Below are positions 34,965 through 46,701 of a stretch of DNA of 54,048 bases, one piece after another. Under the pieces are notes generated by a model. It searched no databases, had not been told where the DNA came from, and worked only from the letters and a program-made list of their open reading frames with translations. The stretch is taken from NCBI GenBank assembly GCA_051453625.1, contig JBOZIK010000001.1, positions 138,626,917 through 138,680,964 of the forward strand. The letters are read 5' to 3'. This DNA is from Welwitschia mirabilis. Taxonomy: Eukaryota > Gnetophyta > Gnetopsida > Welwitschiales. A program made the translations under genes and the position numbers. Positions within the stretch are counted from its first letter, which is position 1; every line of letters begins with the position of its first letter.

Positions 34965-35125
34965 GTCTGAAATGCTTTCAAATGTAATGAAGATTGCATG
35001 TTTTTATGATATTTGCCTTAGCTCTCCATTATCATCAAAACTTAGCATAAACATGTCTAATGTCCTATAAAACTACTCAACATACTCTATCAAATACATA
35101 TAATTTGGTCATGCAACATAACCCT
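34965..35125. repeat. Direct repeat, copy 2 (partner 33275-33440)
   Basis: See copy 1. It starts a few bases after the 100-N gap at 34857-34956, whose left flank is RT sequence and does not match, so this is not the simple overlap artefact seen at other gaps. Confidence 0.7.
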
Positions 35126-35800
35126 CACTTAGCCTTATCAGTCCCTAATAAAACCAAGCAAAAAACCATGATTGCAAGCCAAATTAACTAGAAAACTATA
35201 AAATAAATTTAGATANNNNNNNNNNNNNNNNNNNNNNNNNNNNNNNNNNNNNNNNNNNNNNNNNNNNNNNNNNNNNNNNNNNNNNNNNNNNNNNNNNNNN
35301 NNNNNNNNNNNNNNNAAACCAAGCAAACAACCATGATTACAAGCCAAATTAACTAGAAAACTATAAAATAAATTTAGATATGATCTTAGAATCTTAGAAT
35401 ACAAAATAGAAATGTCAAAAATAAATGACTGAAAGTTTTACCTATGCAAAGTAAGTAGTTGTACTATAATTCTACTAGTCATTTGGACAATGGAGGGGAT
35501 GACATGTTTAAAAATTATTCTTAAAAAATAGAAGCCTATGAAAAGCTTTTTAGAAAGATAAATGTTAAAACTTAATAGAATTAACAACCCATCACTTACA
35601 TGAATAGCATATCCTAAAAACTTAATTATGTGTAACATAAAAAATCTTCATCATGAAATGTTTGAATAATATGATGTGTAATAATATCTCAAAAATAAAA
35701 AATGCACATAATTATAATACTCAGAAAATCATGTCTACATTAGATCATGAGTTTTTAATACAATCCATGGAGGGAAGATACATAATACAATATAATAAAT
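35126..35800. other. Non-coding stretch with a repeated-flank gap
   Basis: Positions 35151-35215 and 35316-35380 are the same 65 bases with two differences on either side of 100 N. No gene is seen in the rest. It probably belongs to the 3' untranslated part of element D. Confidence 0.5.
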
Positions 35801-37190
35801 CACTCCCCTCATTATGTCAAGATGTGCAGTAAGCTTAGGTGTAGGTGGAGAAGATGGAAGGTCCTTAGGATCTATAAGGAAATAATGATTAAGAGCTATC
35901 ATGATGGAGGGTATAGTCTCATGTCCCTATACTCTAACTGCCTCTAGGATGTCAAGTATCACACCATGGTTAATGCATAATACATACATCAGTTAGCTTC
36001 TCCTCGGTGTTCTAAAATCTCCTCTCAACCATGGATATTCTCTGTTATAGCTTAGTGAAGCCTTGGTTTATAACCTCTCTAATGCCCTATGTAGTATCTA
36101 TCACGAGAACCGAAATCTACTTAATGGTGATGCCAACTGCATGTCTTTATACCTAAGGTCTCTTTACATCTCCTAGAATCTGAATGTCCATGTCCTCTAA
36201 GTAATGAGTTGGTGTTTGTAGATGTGTGAATCTCTACTCGTCCACAAGCTTAGGTATACTAAAGCATCTAAAGATAGCTAAGAGGAGGCATGGATATCCC
36301 AGATTCTATAGTTATTGAGCCTCAATCATGATCCTAAGTATCCACCCAATAAAAATCTGTAGGTTCATTTACTTCCTCTGGCTGAATACTACCAATATCC
36401 ATAGATAAGCCACAATGGTATGACTGTCGTGAAATGATAAACTGATGTTATGGATCAACCCTCTATGAATAATCTTATAAGTAGGCAATAAATGTATCAC
36501 CAAACTCCCTACCTATCACCAGCAACATTAGCTACTATGTCTAATGCTACATCATAAGCTTAGTGCTCTTTTATACCACCAGTTGAGTAAATGTGTGTAC
36601 TCCTAGTGAAACCTAAGTTAGTAATAATAGTGATGTAGCTTGAGAGGATAGATATCTCTTGGTGATGAATGGTAGCTATAATCATGTCGGCTAGGTAGTC
36701 ATGAGTGTCAAATTACCTCTTAATGTGCATGGTGACATAAAGCTCTCTAGTCTTTGAGGTGTAATAAGATCCATGTGNNNNNNNNNNNNNNNNNNNNNNN
36801 NNNNNNNNNNNNNNNNNNNNNNNNNNNNNNNNNNNNNNNNNNNNNNNNNNNNNNNNNNNNNNNNNNNNNNNNNNNNNATAGCTATAATCATTTCGGCTAG
36901 GTAGTCATGAGTGTCAAATTACCTTTTAATGTACATGGTGACATAAAGCTCTCTAGTCTTTGAGGTGTAATAAGATCCATGTGCATTCAAAATCCACCTG
37001 AGCTAAATATCTATCAATCTCTAATCCATCTCTAGCTCTATCCAACTCATAACATCATCAAAGTGCCTCTCAACTTAGATAAAGATTATCTAAAGGGAAT
37101 GGGATTGTGCCTAGTGAGATGGAGGGTGAACTAGCTGTACACGCTTAGCCATAGATAGTACTAATGGACATGCTTCCTACTCTAATTTTT
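35800..37190 (-). pseudogene. Extra ORF after pol of element D (plant transposon protein-like)
   Basis: The base composition is less AT-rich than the surroundings and long near-open stretches occur. Near 36960-36700 the minus strand includes a HMDLITPQRLESF-type block. At about 36480-36400 it reads GLIHNISLSFHDSHTIVAYL, and at 36302-36251 LGYPCLLLAIFRCFSIP. This succession fits the 'putative plant transposon protein' family (PF20167, related to Athila ORF1), whose end reads like 'LPYG.LLT.IF..FGV'. I cannot confirm it without a profile search. The function is unknown; Athila elements have an envelope-like ORF in this place. A 100-N gap at 36778-36877 has a repeated flank. Confidence 0.4.
36672..36983. 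other. 100-N gap with repeated flank
   Basis: Positions 36672-36777 and 36878-36983 match over about 106 bases with three differences. Confidence 0.75.
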
Positions 37191-37199
37191 TGGCCTCTA

Positions 37200-40150
37200 T
37201 CTCAGCCTCTCTAGCTCATTGTGTATATGGCTTAATTAGTCATAAACACAAAGCACATCACACAAGATCAAGTAAAAATTACTAAAATGTATCTTGTGGA
37301 ATCTCTAAACAAATCCATAAATCATTTTTTGTATGTAAAAATCATGAAATATGTTCTTCCCTACTCTCAAAAGAACCAATACATCCCGTATTGCCTAATC
37401 GTATAAATAAAAAGCATGAAACCCAAGAAGGTCAAAAATGAAAGTGCTCAAATTAAAAATCTAATCTAGTAATAATGTAGAGCTCATTGTATTGATCAAT
37501 TTACCTATAAGGACCACTATGTTTCAACTTGTGGTTTTTACGAAAATAAGGTTTAAAGATAAAAACCTCATGAAATGTACAAATTCAGATATCTCACAAA
37601 ATACATAGTAAAAATTAGATATGTATGTACCAAATTGAAGAGCATAAAAAACTAAGTAATACACATGAAAACTACATACTGAAAGGCTCAAAACAAGAGA
37701 AACAATTAAAAATAATAAGAGAAAGAAAAACATACCTCATTTTAATAAATTCACTCAAATCTTATAATCTGGAATGCTAAACTCATGGGTGAAAGATCCA
37801 AGACATTGGTATGCCCTAATGTGATGGTCATCTCTTAAAAGAATTAACAAAAATAACACCAAAATGAATAAAAAAGGTGGAAAAGAAATGAGATAGCACT
37901 TTTATCAAACTATTATTCAGTCGTGTTGTCTGGATGACAACCCTAGGATGATTCTTAGAAAAATCTTAGCCACCATCCACTTGATCATCTAGATGACCTA
38001 GTGGGTGACCAGATTTTAAAAATTTCTAGAAAAATGAAAATTTCAGTCAAATAATTTAGGCTTAGATATTAATGTAAAGATATCAAAATTTATCAAAAAC
38101 TCCAAAAGATAGAAAATGATGAAGAATCATTATAAATAAGGATAACAAATGAGAAAAAATCAAAAGAATCAAAAGATAGGGTGATGAAAATGCACTAAGT
38201 AGGATAAAGCCTGACAAAGAAAACTAAATAAATGTGATTGAACTGAAAAATAATCATAAAAATATGTAGAAATCCAAAAGAATCAAAGGAATCTCATAAA
38301 AATTATAAAGAAAATCATCTAAGAATAACAGAAGATCAGCTAGTTAAAATGCTAAAAGAAAGTCAACTTTTATTAATAAAAAATAAAAGTGAAAATGAAA
38401 ATAATAATAAAAAAACTATTGAATGATAAGGTCTTAAAAATGATAATGATAAAGTACGAAAATAACTTTGAAATAACAAACTACAAAACCAAAAAAAATA
38501 AAATTGAAATAGATACTTGAAGAAGATAGTATATCTATCCTAAATTCTAACTTAGCAAACCCCCTTAGAAGACATCATAAACCCACTTGAGTAAAGATGC
38601 ATAACAAAATGTATTGACTTCATANNNNNNNNNNNNNNNNNNNNNNNNNNNNNNNNNNNNNNNNNNNNNNNNNNNNNNNNNNNNNNNNNNNNNNNNNNNN
38701 NNNNNNNNNNNNNNNNNNNNNNNNTAGGATAAAGCCTGATAAATAAAATTGAACAAATGATCTTGAACCAAAAAATAATCATAAAAATCTATAGAAATCC
38801 AAAGACTCAAAGAAACCTCATAAAAAATCATAAATAACATCATCTAATAAAAACAAAATATCATCTAGTTAAAATAATAAAAGAAAACCAATTTTCATTG
38901 ATAAAACAATATGAGTAAAAATGAAAATAATAAGAAGAAAACTACAATGATAAAGTCCTAAAATTAATGATGAAAAAGTATGAAAATTACTTTAAAATAA
39001 TAAGCCAAACAATCATAGAAAAAAAAATGAAAGCAAACAACTAAAACCATGAGAAAAATAACTTACCTACCCTAAGTTCTAACCTAGCAAACCCCCTTTA
39101 GAGACATCATAAAGCCACCTGAGTAAAGATGCATAACAAAATGTATTAACTCTATAAAGTTCCACTTAAAAAGATAGTGATTATGATGAAACCAAAGATC
39201 AAGTGCTCAAAATAATGAGTGATAAAATCAAAAACTACTTAAAAATGAAGTCACCTAATCACATCCCAAAATACATCTGAATCTTTGAAAGTAAAATGAT
39301 CATGTTAGAATGGTAAGAGTTTAGAAAATAGGAAATGCTTCTAATAACACCAAGAACACTAATAATTCCATAGCCTCAAAGTTTTATTACTATTTTCGAT
39401 GATGAGGGGAGTGCAACCACAGTTAGATAAGTGAAGACCTATGAAGCATGGTTAACTAACCCCTTAGTAAAGTTTCCATAGCTACCAATACTACCAAAGA
39501 TTCCTTTTAAAAAAATTTACCTTTGTGTAGTAGGACATCATGGTTACCATGTATTTTAGCATAGATATAATAGATCATGATTATTTTTTTCTTTTTTATT
39601 GAAATAAATCCCACATGACCATATACTCAAAAAGATAAAGGTGAATAAGTGAGATGAAAGATAAAAAAACACACCTAGACAACCAAAGACCTAACATCAT
39701 TAAGAAAAATACAAGAACCAAGACATATTCCTTAAAAGTAAAGTTCATAAACATGTGAATGTTTTAATATTAGGTCAATCCAATCTTATCACTATAAAAT
39801 TCCGAAGAACGAATACTAGTCATGGAAAATTCATAAACTAAACACATAAGTCAAGTTAAAGTTAATCAAGTAACATCATAACATCCACCAAAGAAGTAGG
39901 CTAAGAGAATTTAGATATTAATAGGGATAAAGTTATCATTATTGAGAGGATACTTTAAGATAATTAATTCTATCATGTTCAAGATTCCATTGAAAAGACT
40001 TTTATATATTATTAACCTTTGTCCATTGACTTTTTGAATCTACCTAGTGTTTAAGTTAGAAATATTAACAAAGTTATTCAAACATACTTTATTTAAAAAA
40101 TAAGTACCTAATTATTTAGAGATCATCTTGTTGTATAAAAGATGCACTAG
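37200..40150 (-). other. Non-coding part of element D between pol and the extra ORF
   Basis: A-rich on the plus strand, with no readable domain. At 37920-38020 it holds 'ggatgacaaccctaggatgat' and 'catctagatgac' phrases that resemble the GATGAC-type motifs in the LTR of G. The tandem duplication at 38200-39150 is described separately. Nothing else is seen. Confidence 0.4.
38200..39150. repeat. Diverged tandem duplication of about 425 bases around a gap
   Basis: Positions 38200-38624 and 38725-39150 share the same order of blocks from 'taggataaagcctga' to 'gatgcataacaaaatgtatt'. In the first 120 bases about 15% of positions differ by eye, far more than at the other gap flanks, so this seems a real old tandem copy within which the assembly broke. 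Confidence 0.65.
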
Positions 40151-40159
40151 TATTATATA

Positions 40160-41075
40160 AAAAACAAGTTGACTAAGTTCAAACTTTTTATGAAGTAATT
40201 TTTCATCATCTTTAAACTTAACTTGGGCTTTACGAATGAGTTGGCGATGTATAGCATGTACATATTTTTTTATCTAAGTGATTAAGTTAGATTAATTTAT
40301 TTTTAAAATATTCATGATCATCTACAAGATTAAGTTGATGAAAAGAGTGATAAAATTTATAACACGCATCAACTAGTAAAACACAAACTTTTTCGTACAC
40401 AAATTCATAAGATGAAAAAGCAAGAAAATTATGCCAAGTAGTATGATAAGTCTAAAGAACATTGTTAAGCTTAGAACCCTATTATTTCTTATTAATAAAG
40501 ACAAGTTTTTAAAGCATCTTCTTTATTTCTTTATTTGCATTTTCAGCTTGACCATTGGTTTGTCATTCATAAGCATAGGCTACTCTACGTTCAATTCTAA
40601 TGGGTAAAAGAAATCTCCTAAAAATATGATTTATAAATTGAGTTTCTTAATTACTAATGATAATTCTAAGAAACCAAAACATTCAAAAATATAAGTTTTA
40701 ACAAAAGTATAAATAGTTCAGGCATCATTCATAAAAGTAGGAATAGCTTACCCATTTAGTAACATAATCAATAGCCACTAAAGGGTAGTTTTTATCATTA
40801 TAAGATGGTTTAATAGGGCCTATAAAAAATTAATTCCCCAATAATCAAAAGTTTTACATTCAAGAATAGGTTTAAATAATATATCATGAAAATGAATAAG
40901 GCTACCATAACATTGACAAGCATCACATCTTTTAGCAAAATCAAAAGAGTCCTAAAAAAACTAAGCTAATAAAAACCAGAGTGAAAAATTTGCATTGCTA
41001 TTTTCTATCCACTAAAATAACCTCCATAAATAATATCATGATAAATATTAAGGATGTCTAATTTTTCCCATTTAA
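40160..41075 (-). pseudogene. Gypsy (Athila-type) integrase remnant (element D)
   Basis: The zinc-finger part is at about 41050-40870: H...IYGGYFSG, a HSGFY block and AKRCDACQ, which fit the HHCC finger of Athila integrase. The core end is near 40590-40520: AYAYE-stop-QTNGQAENANKEIKKML fits 'YHPQT.GQ.E..N.EIK.IL'. Then SKLNNVL-stop-TYHTTWHNFL near 40450 fits the 'W..L..ALWAYRTA.KT' block. Several stops and frame changes are present. Confidence 0.7.
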
Positions 41076-41379
41076 ACACACATTTTCTCATGATTTAGTC
41101 TATGCACCTAGAGTAAAGATGTGGCTCTATCCATTCATAATAACCTATTCTATGGAGAAGAGAGTTTCTTTGATTATAACTCTAATGTTATAATTCTCTC
41201 ATGTAATAAGATAACTAACTATGTTAGCATACTAATGAGGATGATTAGTAGAAGATATAACAAAAAGTTATTCACCCTAAAAAGAATCATCAATCATAAG
41301 ATCATCAAGAGAAGAAAAAATGCATGATAAATAACCTGCTATATTGTTATGTTTTTTGCTTTATCAATTATGGTAAGAT

Positions 41380-41670
41380 TAAATTTTTACATGAGGAGGA
41401 TCCATCTAATGAGTCTAGCACTAGAATCTTTCTTGGTCATGAGTATCTAATAGATGCATGATTAGTATAAACATTTATATAAAATTCTAAAAGACAGTAT
41501 CTAAGATTATCAAGGTAAAAGATTATAGCTAAAATTTCTTTCTCAGTAGTAGTGTAATTCAATTGAGCTTTAAATAAAGTTTTGCTATAATAAGATATAA
41601 CTTTAAAATCATTTTCATGCTTTTTTTCAAGAACCCCACCCATGACAATATTATTGGAATCACACATTAA
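41380..41670 (-). pseudogene. Gypsy RNase H remnant (element D)
   Basis: RNase H removes the RNA strand after copying. From 41667 the minus strand is open for 76 residues: CDSNNIVMGGVLEKK, then ISYYSKTLFKAQLNYTTTEK and EILAIIFYLDNLRYCLL, then VYTNHASIRYS. These are the standard 'CDAS..A.GAVL', 'Y.S.TL..AQ.NY..TEKE' and 'TDH.ALRYL' blocks; the Asp of TDH is Asn and the first DAS is DSN. A frame change follows and DSLDGSS/IRWIL near 41400 continues it. This is the best-preserved stretch of D. Confidence 0.85.
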
Positions 41671-41879
41671 TTCAAAATATTTATTTCAATCGAATCTCAT
41701 TACAATAAGTGCAAAGGAGATTTTATCTTTAAGTGTTTTAAAAGAAAGCTTACAAGATTTATTTAATTCAAATTTAATTTCTTTTTTAAGTAATATGTGA
41801 AGGGATTTACAAATTTTAGCATAATCTTGAATAAAATGATAATAAAAATCATAATGACTAAGGAAATATTAAACTTATT

Positions 41880-42720
41880 TTATATTTATTTGATGATTTT
41901 GGTTTTGAATGATACTTACTTTTTTGGGGTCTATCCTAGTTTCTTTACTAGAAATGTAGCAACTTAAGATAATTCTATTATTGACTAGAAAGAAATTCTC
42001 CTCCCAACTCAAATGTAGGCCACTCTTAATGTATTTATCAAGTACTTTCTCTAACCTTTCTAAGATTTATTTAAATTTTTTACCAAATATTAAGAAGCCA
42101 TCCATAAAAATTTCAATTGAATCCTCTAACATTTTAGAAAAAATACCCATCATTTCATGTTAAAAAGTAAGGGGAACATCACAAAGTCTAAAAAGCATGT
42201 GTCTAAAAGTAAAAGTTACAAAAGGTAAAGGGAAAGTTGTTTTTTTCTTGATGTTTACTAACTATACAATATGATTATAATCACTATATCCATCGAGGAA
42301 AAAATAAAAGGAGTGTCCTTAGATTATATCAAGTGTTTGGTCAAGAAAAGGTAAAGAACAATGATCTTTCTTCGTTAATTCATTTACCTTTCTAAAATTA
42401 ATACACATCTTCACTTCCCTCCTTTCTTAGATACTACCATAAAAGGGATAACCCACTCACTATTAGATATGGCATAAATAATTTCAGCATCCATTAATTT
42501 AATGATTTCATCTTTTATGACTTGTNNNNNNNNNNNNNNNNNNNNNNNNNNNNNNNNNNNNNNNNNNNNNNNNNNNNNNNNNNNNNNNNNNNNNNNNNNN
42601 NNNNNNNNNNNNNNNNNNNNNNNNNTAACCCACTCACTATTAGATATGGCATAAATAATTTCAGCATCCATTAATTTAATGATTTCATCTTTTATGACTT
42701 GTTTAAGGGCTGAATTTAGT
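41880..42720 (-). pseudogene. Gypsy reverse transcriptase remnant (element D)
   Basis: The start QVIKDEIIKLMDAEIIYAIS followed by NSEWVIPFMVVSKKGGK (42525-42411, repeated at 42701-42626 because of the gap) fits 'E..K.LDAGIIYPISDS.WVSPV..VPKKGG'. IEIFMDGFLIFG near 42115-42080 fits the FMDDF active site, with the second Asp changed to Gly. LERLEKVLDKYIKSGL and an LGHKIS-like ILSCYISSKE follow. Stops occur between blocks. The wording points to the Athila/Tat branch. Confidence 0.8.
42450..42701. other. 100-N gap with repeated flank
   Basis: Positions 42450-42525 and 42626-42701 are the same 76 bases. The RT start is therefore drawn twice. Confidence 0.85.
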
Positions 42721-42751
42721 CTACATTAGGGTTATCTAATAGGTTTTTCAT

Positions 42752-43119
42752 TAACCTAAAGATATATTTTATGTTAAAAAATGAAAGTAGGAATGGCTAT
42801 TAAGTCTTTGTTAATTCAAGTAAATGCATTAACCTTAGAATTCAAAAGTGAGATTAAAATTAATTCTTATTAAGGGAAAATATTCNNNNNNNNNNNNNNN
42901 NNNNNNNNNNNNNNNNNNNNNNNNNNNNNNNNNNNNNNNNNNNNNNNNNNNNNNNNNNNNNNNNNNNNNNNNNNNNNNNNNNNNNTAACCTAAAGATATA
43001 TTTTATGTTAAAAAATGAAAGTAGGAATGGCTATTAAGCCTTTATTGGTTCAAGTAAATGCATTAACGTTAGAATTCAAAAGTGAGATTAAAATTAATTC
43101 TTATTAAGGGAAAATATTC
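42752..43119. other. 100-N gap with repeated flank
   Basis: Positions 42752-42885 and 42986-43119 are the same 134 bases with a few differences. Confidence 0.85.
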
Positions 43120-43539
43120 TCATTTATTATTAATGACTTATTCTAATCATCACACAAAAAGATTTATTTTAGTCCCTTAGGTAAAGGTTTCAGATATAAA
43201 TTTAGATTTTTAATTTTTACTAGATTTTTTCTCAGAGTTGACTGTCGTCATAGACCATCATCTAGATGATAGAGATGGACAACCTCCCTTAAGATATCAA
43301 ATGTCAATTATTTTCATATGCTAGACTTCTTCATAAATTATAGTTTTTGTTTCTTTACTCTCCTCATCAAAACAATTTGTTCCTAAACGTTCATAGTTGA
43401 GTTCATCATCATTAAAAGTTTTTTAGTTTTTAATTTCAAGTGGATCATCATTCAAGATAGGTTTATAAAGTGTTAATCATCCTTCTTTAAATGGTTGATG
43501 CTATAAAAATAAAGTTGACTTAATTTCTTTTTCAATGTT

Positions 43540-43910
43540 CTACTCATCACCTAAGTCTTTTTTAGTGACATTAAAAACTCTAATGGTTAACTTTTTATTT
43601 TCTAAGTGACACTCTATCGTTTCAGTTCTTGTATCAATATTACAATGGGCTGATGCTCTACCTAAAAGTAGTAAATAACCTCTATTATGCTCAACTTCAA
43701 CTACAACCACATCTGTTAGATACAATACTTTCTCAATTTAAATCACTAAATCTTTTATTACTCTTAAAGATTTCTTCACTGATGTATCTACCAATTTTAA
43801 GATAATAAGTGCAAGCTCATTCTACTTTCCAAATCAAGTCATTGATAAAGGTGTAAAGGCATGATATTAGCACTCACTTCTATATTGATTAAGGCTTTCT
43901 TTATTCTTTT
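43540..43910 (-). pseudogene. Gypsy aspartic protease remnant (element D)
   Basis: IEVSANIMPLHLYQ (about 43890-43845) fits the 'DLGASVN.MP...' active-site block, with the catalytic Asp region changed. LVDTSVKKSLRVIKDLV follows ('LADRS...P.GI.EDV'). The open frame from 43725 reads LTDVVVVEVEH, then LLLLGRASAHCNIDT and KLTIRVFN, fitting '..PLILGRPFL.T..A.ID...G.L.LRV'. This is the Athila-type protease, located upstream of RT as expected. Confidence 0.65.
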
Positions 43911-44206
43911 ATTTCCTTCTAAAGTTTGCTAACTATTATTGCCCTAGAATTCTAAAATTTTGGACATTTTTACAAAACTAAGTTGGTTATAGAGTGGGAG
44001 AGGAAAACTTTACTAGGTAAGGTTTGATTTTCTTTAATCTCTTAACAACTTAAAATATTTAGAATTTTCTTACAAGAGTTTCTAAAATGGTAAATTTATG
44101 CTCACATTTTACATTAAGGCTTTAAGATAATCATCAAAGAGAGGATCGGTATTTAATTTATCAAGCCAAGGATAGCAGGTTTCTTTTCTTTATCTTATGA
44201 AGAATT

Positions 44207-45536
44207 TGTTAGATTATGTTTTATCAATTAATGTCAAACTAATGTTTTTTTAATAATTANNNNNNNNNNNNNNNNNNNNNNNNNNNNNNNNNNNNNNNNN
44301 NNNNNNNNNNNNNNNNNNNNNNNNNNNNNNNNNNNNNNNNNNNNNNNNNNNNNNNNNNNNNNNNNNNNNNNNNNNNNNNNNNNNNNNNNNNNNNNNNNNN
44401 NNNNNNNNNNNNNNNNNNNNNNNNNNNNNNNNNNNNNNNNNNNNNNNNNNNNNNNNNNNNNNNNNNNNNNNNNNNNNNNNNNNNNNNNNNNNNNNNNNNN
44501 NNNNNNNNNNNNNNNNNNNNNNNNNNNNNNNNNNNNNNNNNNNNNNNNNNNNNNNNNNNNNNNNNNNNNNNNNNNNNNNNNNNNNNNNNNNNNNNNNNNN
44601 NNNAGGGGTCAATCAAACCTGATGCAAGAAATTAGAATGAATCTTTACTAGGACTTGTGGATGACTGAACAGATTTGTGGGCAACCAAATGAGGATCGAT
44701 AAAACCTTGTGAGGAACACTGTAAATTGGAGCCATAAGAAACTAGGGTGATCTAAAACTTCTCGGGTGACTTGTGTAAGTCACGGTACTAGGAGGGATTG
44801 ATCAAACTTTTGAGGGTTAACCAGTTGGAATAGAAATTAAATTTTCTATTCATTATGTATCCATTAGATATCCATTTTCTAATTGTTTATAGCTGTTAAA
44901 AGTGCATTTTCAATTGTAATAAACTCTAAAATCCTTCTAATATAAAAAGCCAAGAGAGAGATGATAAATAAAATGTTTTTTACTCTTGATCAAAGAACTA
45001 AATCTTATGATTTTTACTATAGCATCTTGGCATTATACTCCTGATCTAGAATGATCTATTATTTGTTATATTTATATATTCAAAATCAGATCTAGTACTT
45101 CATTTATTATATTGTCTACAGGAGAAGAGCTCCATTGAAATCATTATACTGAAGAACAATTAATATTTGTGCATCAAGGAATTCTTACCATCACTATTAC
45201 ATCCTCTGAAGGTTAAGACTGAGCTTACAAAAGTCAATTGGAAAGATTGTGACTTAGCCTGAAAAAGTCCATATGTCAAGCTAATCATTGAGAGTGAAGT
45301 CGGGGATTCTGAATCACTATAAATCTTATGTGCATCTGATCAATATGTTACACTTTCGATTAGTTTCATTAGTTTGAATACTTTCAGTTTTTCTTTGTAT
45401 GCATAATTTTGTTAGCAATCTATTTTGAGTAAGTTTTTTGTTTTACAATAAGTTTATTTGGATAATTTTTAAAGAATCTATTTAATTTCTTCCAACCTCT
45501 CCCCCCCTTTCCTTTCTCGGTTTCTTGATCCTTCCA
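44207..45536 (+). repeat. 5' LTR of copia element E
   Basis: It starts TGTTAG and ends CTTCCA just before the primer site. A 344-N gap (44260-44603) hides part of U3. A TATA box lies at 44941-44949 (TATAAAAAG). A C run of eight lies near 45505. Confidence 0.75.
44941..44949 (+). promoter_or_regulatory. TATA box of copia element E
   Basis: TATAAAAAG lies about 590 bases before the LTR end, on the right strand and in line with the matching box (AATATAAATAG, minus strand, 47820-47810) in F. Confidence 0.55.
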
Positions 45537-45538
45537 AT

Positions 45539-45550
45539 TGATATCAGAGC
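45539..45550 (+). promoter_or_regulatory. Primer binding site of copia element E (initiator Met tRNA)
   Basis: TGATATCAGAGC differs from the standard TGGTATCAGAGC at one place (G to A). It lies two bases after the LTR. Confidence 0.85.
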
Positions 45551-45602
45551 TAAGTTGAGTCCAATTTTAGATTTTAACTAATTTAGACTCTAAAACTCAA
45601 AA

Positions 45603-46390
45603 ATGAGTAATTCTTATGTTGATTTTTTAAATATGCCTTTTTAGATACTTGTACTTTTATTAGTATATTTTGGATAGTATGTGGATATATTTTCAAATAG
45701 ATTGCAAATACGAGAAATGTAAAGGAGTCAAGAAAAAGTGATAATAGATCAGTTCAAAAATCTAATAAAGATAAAAGACTTTCTTTCATGGCAATTATGC
45801 CTCCTTTATAGAATTTTCCCCACACATCAGAGCATAATTATTTAGATGTGATTGATGAAGAACAGGGTGAGCTAGAAGATACCTATCAAGAACTATACCT
45901 AGAATGTGAAAAGTTGACTAAAAGAATAAATAACCTAAATAAGGTTGTAAAATCTCTTATTAAGGAAAAGAAGAAAATGGAATCAAGATTCAAGAGGATT
46001 AAATCTAAAAACACCAATATTACCCTATAGTTAAAATATTTATCTCATTTTGTTAATAAATTTTCTGGTGGTTCTTCCAAATTAGAATAAATTCTTGAAG
46101 TTCAAAAACCTACTGGTGACAAGTTAGGTATTAGGTTACCTAGAAAGCAACAAAATCAAGTAACATGACAAAGTAAGTTCTTCTCAAAGGTTACTTATCA
46201 TTTCTATGAAAAATTTGGTTATTCAAAAAATTAATGTTGTTCTCAAACTTAGTTAGTACTTTTCCTTTTAAATTTATTCTAAAATGAGGTTTACCACATA
46301 AGCCTAAAAAGACTATATGGGTAAAAGCTAATGATCTTAAAAGTATTTTAACTCAAACAGCTTTCAAGATTTTAAATAGTGGTAGCTAGT
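45603..46390 (+). pseudogene. Copia gag remnant (element E), core deleted
   Basis: The start MSNSYVDFLNMPF at 45603 fits copia gag starts, but soon meets a stop, and the central gag domain of about 200 residues is missing. It resumes near 45788 with MAIMPPL, then an open 60-residue frame (45848-46030) with DEEQGELEDTYQELYLECEK, nearly the same as the coiled-coil part of gag in F. The zinc knuckle near 46190-46240 reads YHFYEKFGYSKN, with Tyr where the family has Cys, Cys and His. The sequence is cut at 46400 by F. Confidence 0.65.
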
Positions 46391-46701
46391 ATCTGAATAG
46401 TGATAGGATCGAGAACCCTAGGGAGGTGAATATGTTTGTTTAAAAATTAAATAAAAATGAACTAAAAAAACTCATGATATACTAAAAGATTGCTTAAAAT
46501 AATTTAATAATAAATTGTGCATGCAAGACAAAGCTAAAAGTATTTAAAGTAATGAAACTAACTAATAGATACACACAGGATTTATAGTGGTTTGGGAAAC
46601 CCCTTCCTTCACTTTCAATGATCATCTCATCACCAAGTTTGATCTAGATCTTTATTACTTCTCTAAGTATTTCAAGTTCACTTGTAATCTTTACAAATGG
46701 A

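Larger units (their letters stand above)
35800..44206 (-). mobile_element. Athila-like gypsy element D (left part)
   Basis: On the minus strand the order is protease (about 43905-43540), RT (42720-41880), RNase H (41670-41380), integrase (41075-40160), a long non-coding part with a tandem duplication, and an extra ORF (37190-35800). This pol order and the wording of the blocks fit the Athila branch of gypsy. The LTR at 31850-33440 may be its 3' LTR. Copia element E inserted at 44206/44207, so gag and the 5' LTR should lie beyond the window. Confidence 0.6.
44207..46400 (+). mobile_element. Copia element E, inserted in D and cut by F
   Basis: 5' LTR, primer site and a shortened gag are present on the plus strand. 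It starts TGTTAGATTATG at 44207, directly after D protease-linker sequence, and stops at 46400 where the LTR of F begins. The LTR is of the same family as that of F: both share the TTAGATTATGTTTTA start, the 'gtcaaactaatg' block and the 'gagccataag' part. The rest of E should lie beyond F, outside the window. Confidence 0.75.

Noticed and set aside
35438-35638. A 66-residue minus-strand frame with a hydrophobic part
   Set aside because: No similarity recognised, no conserved partner and typical of chance frames in AT-rich DNA.
42450-42701. Apparent tandem duplication of the RT start
   Set aside because: The copies are identical and separated by exactly 100 N, as at other gaps; best explained as an overlap not merged.
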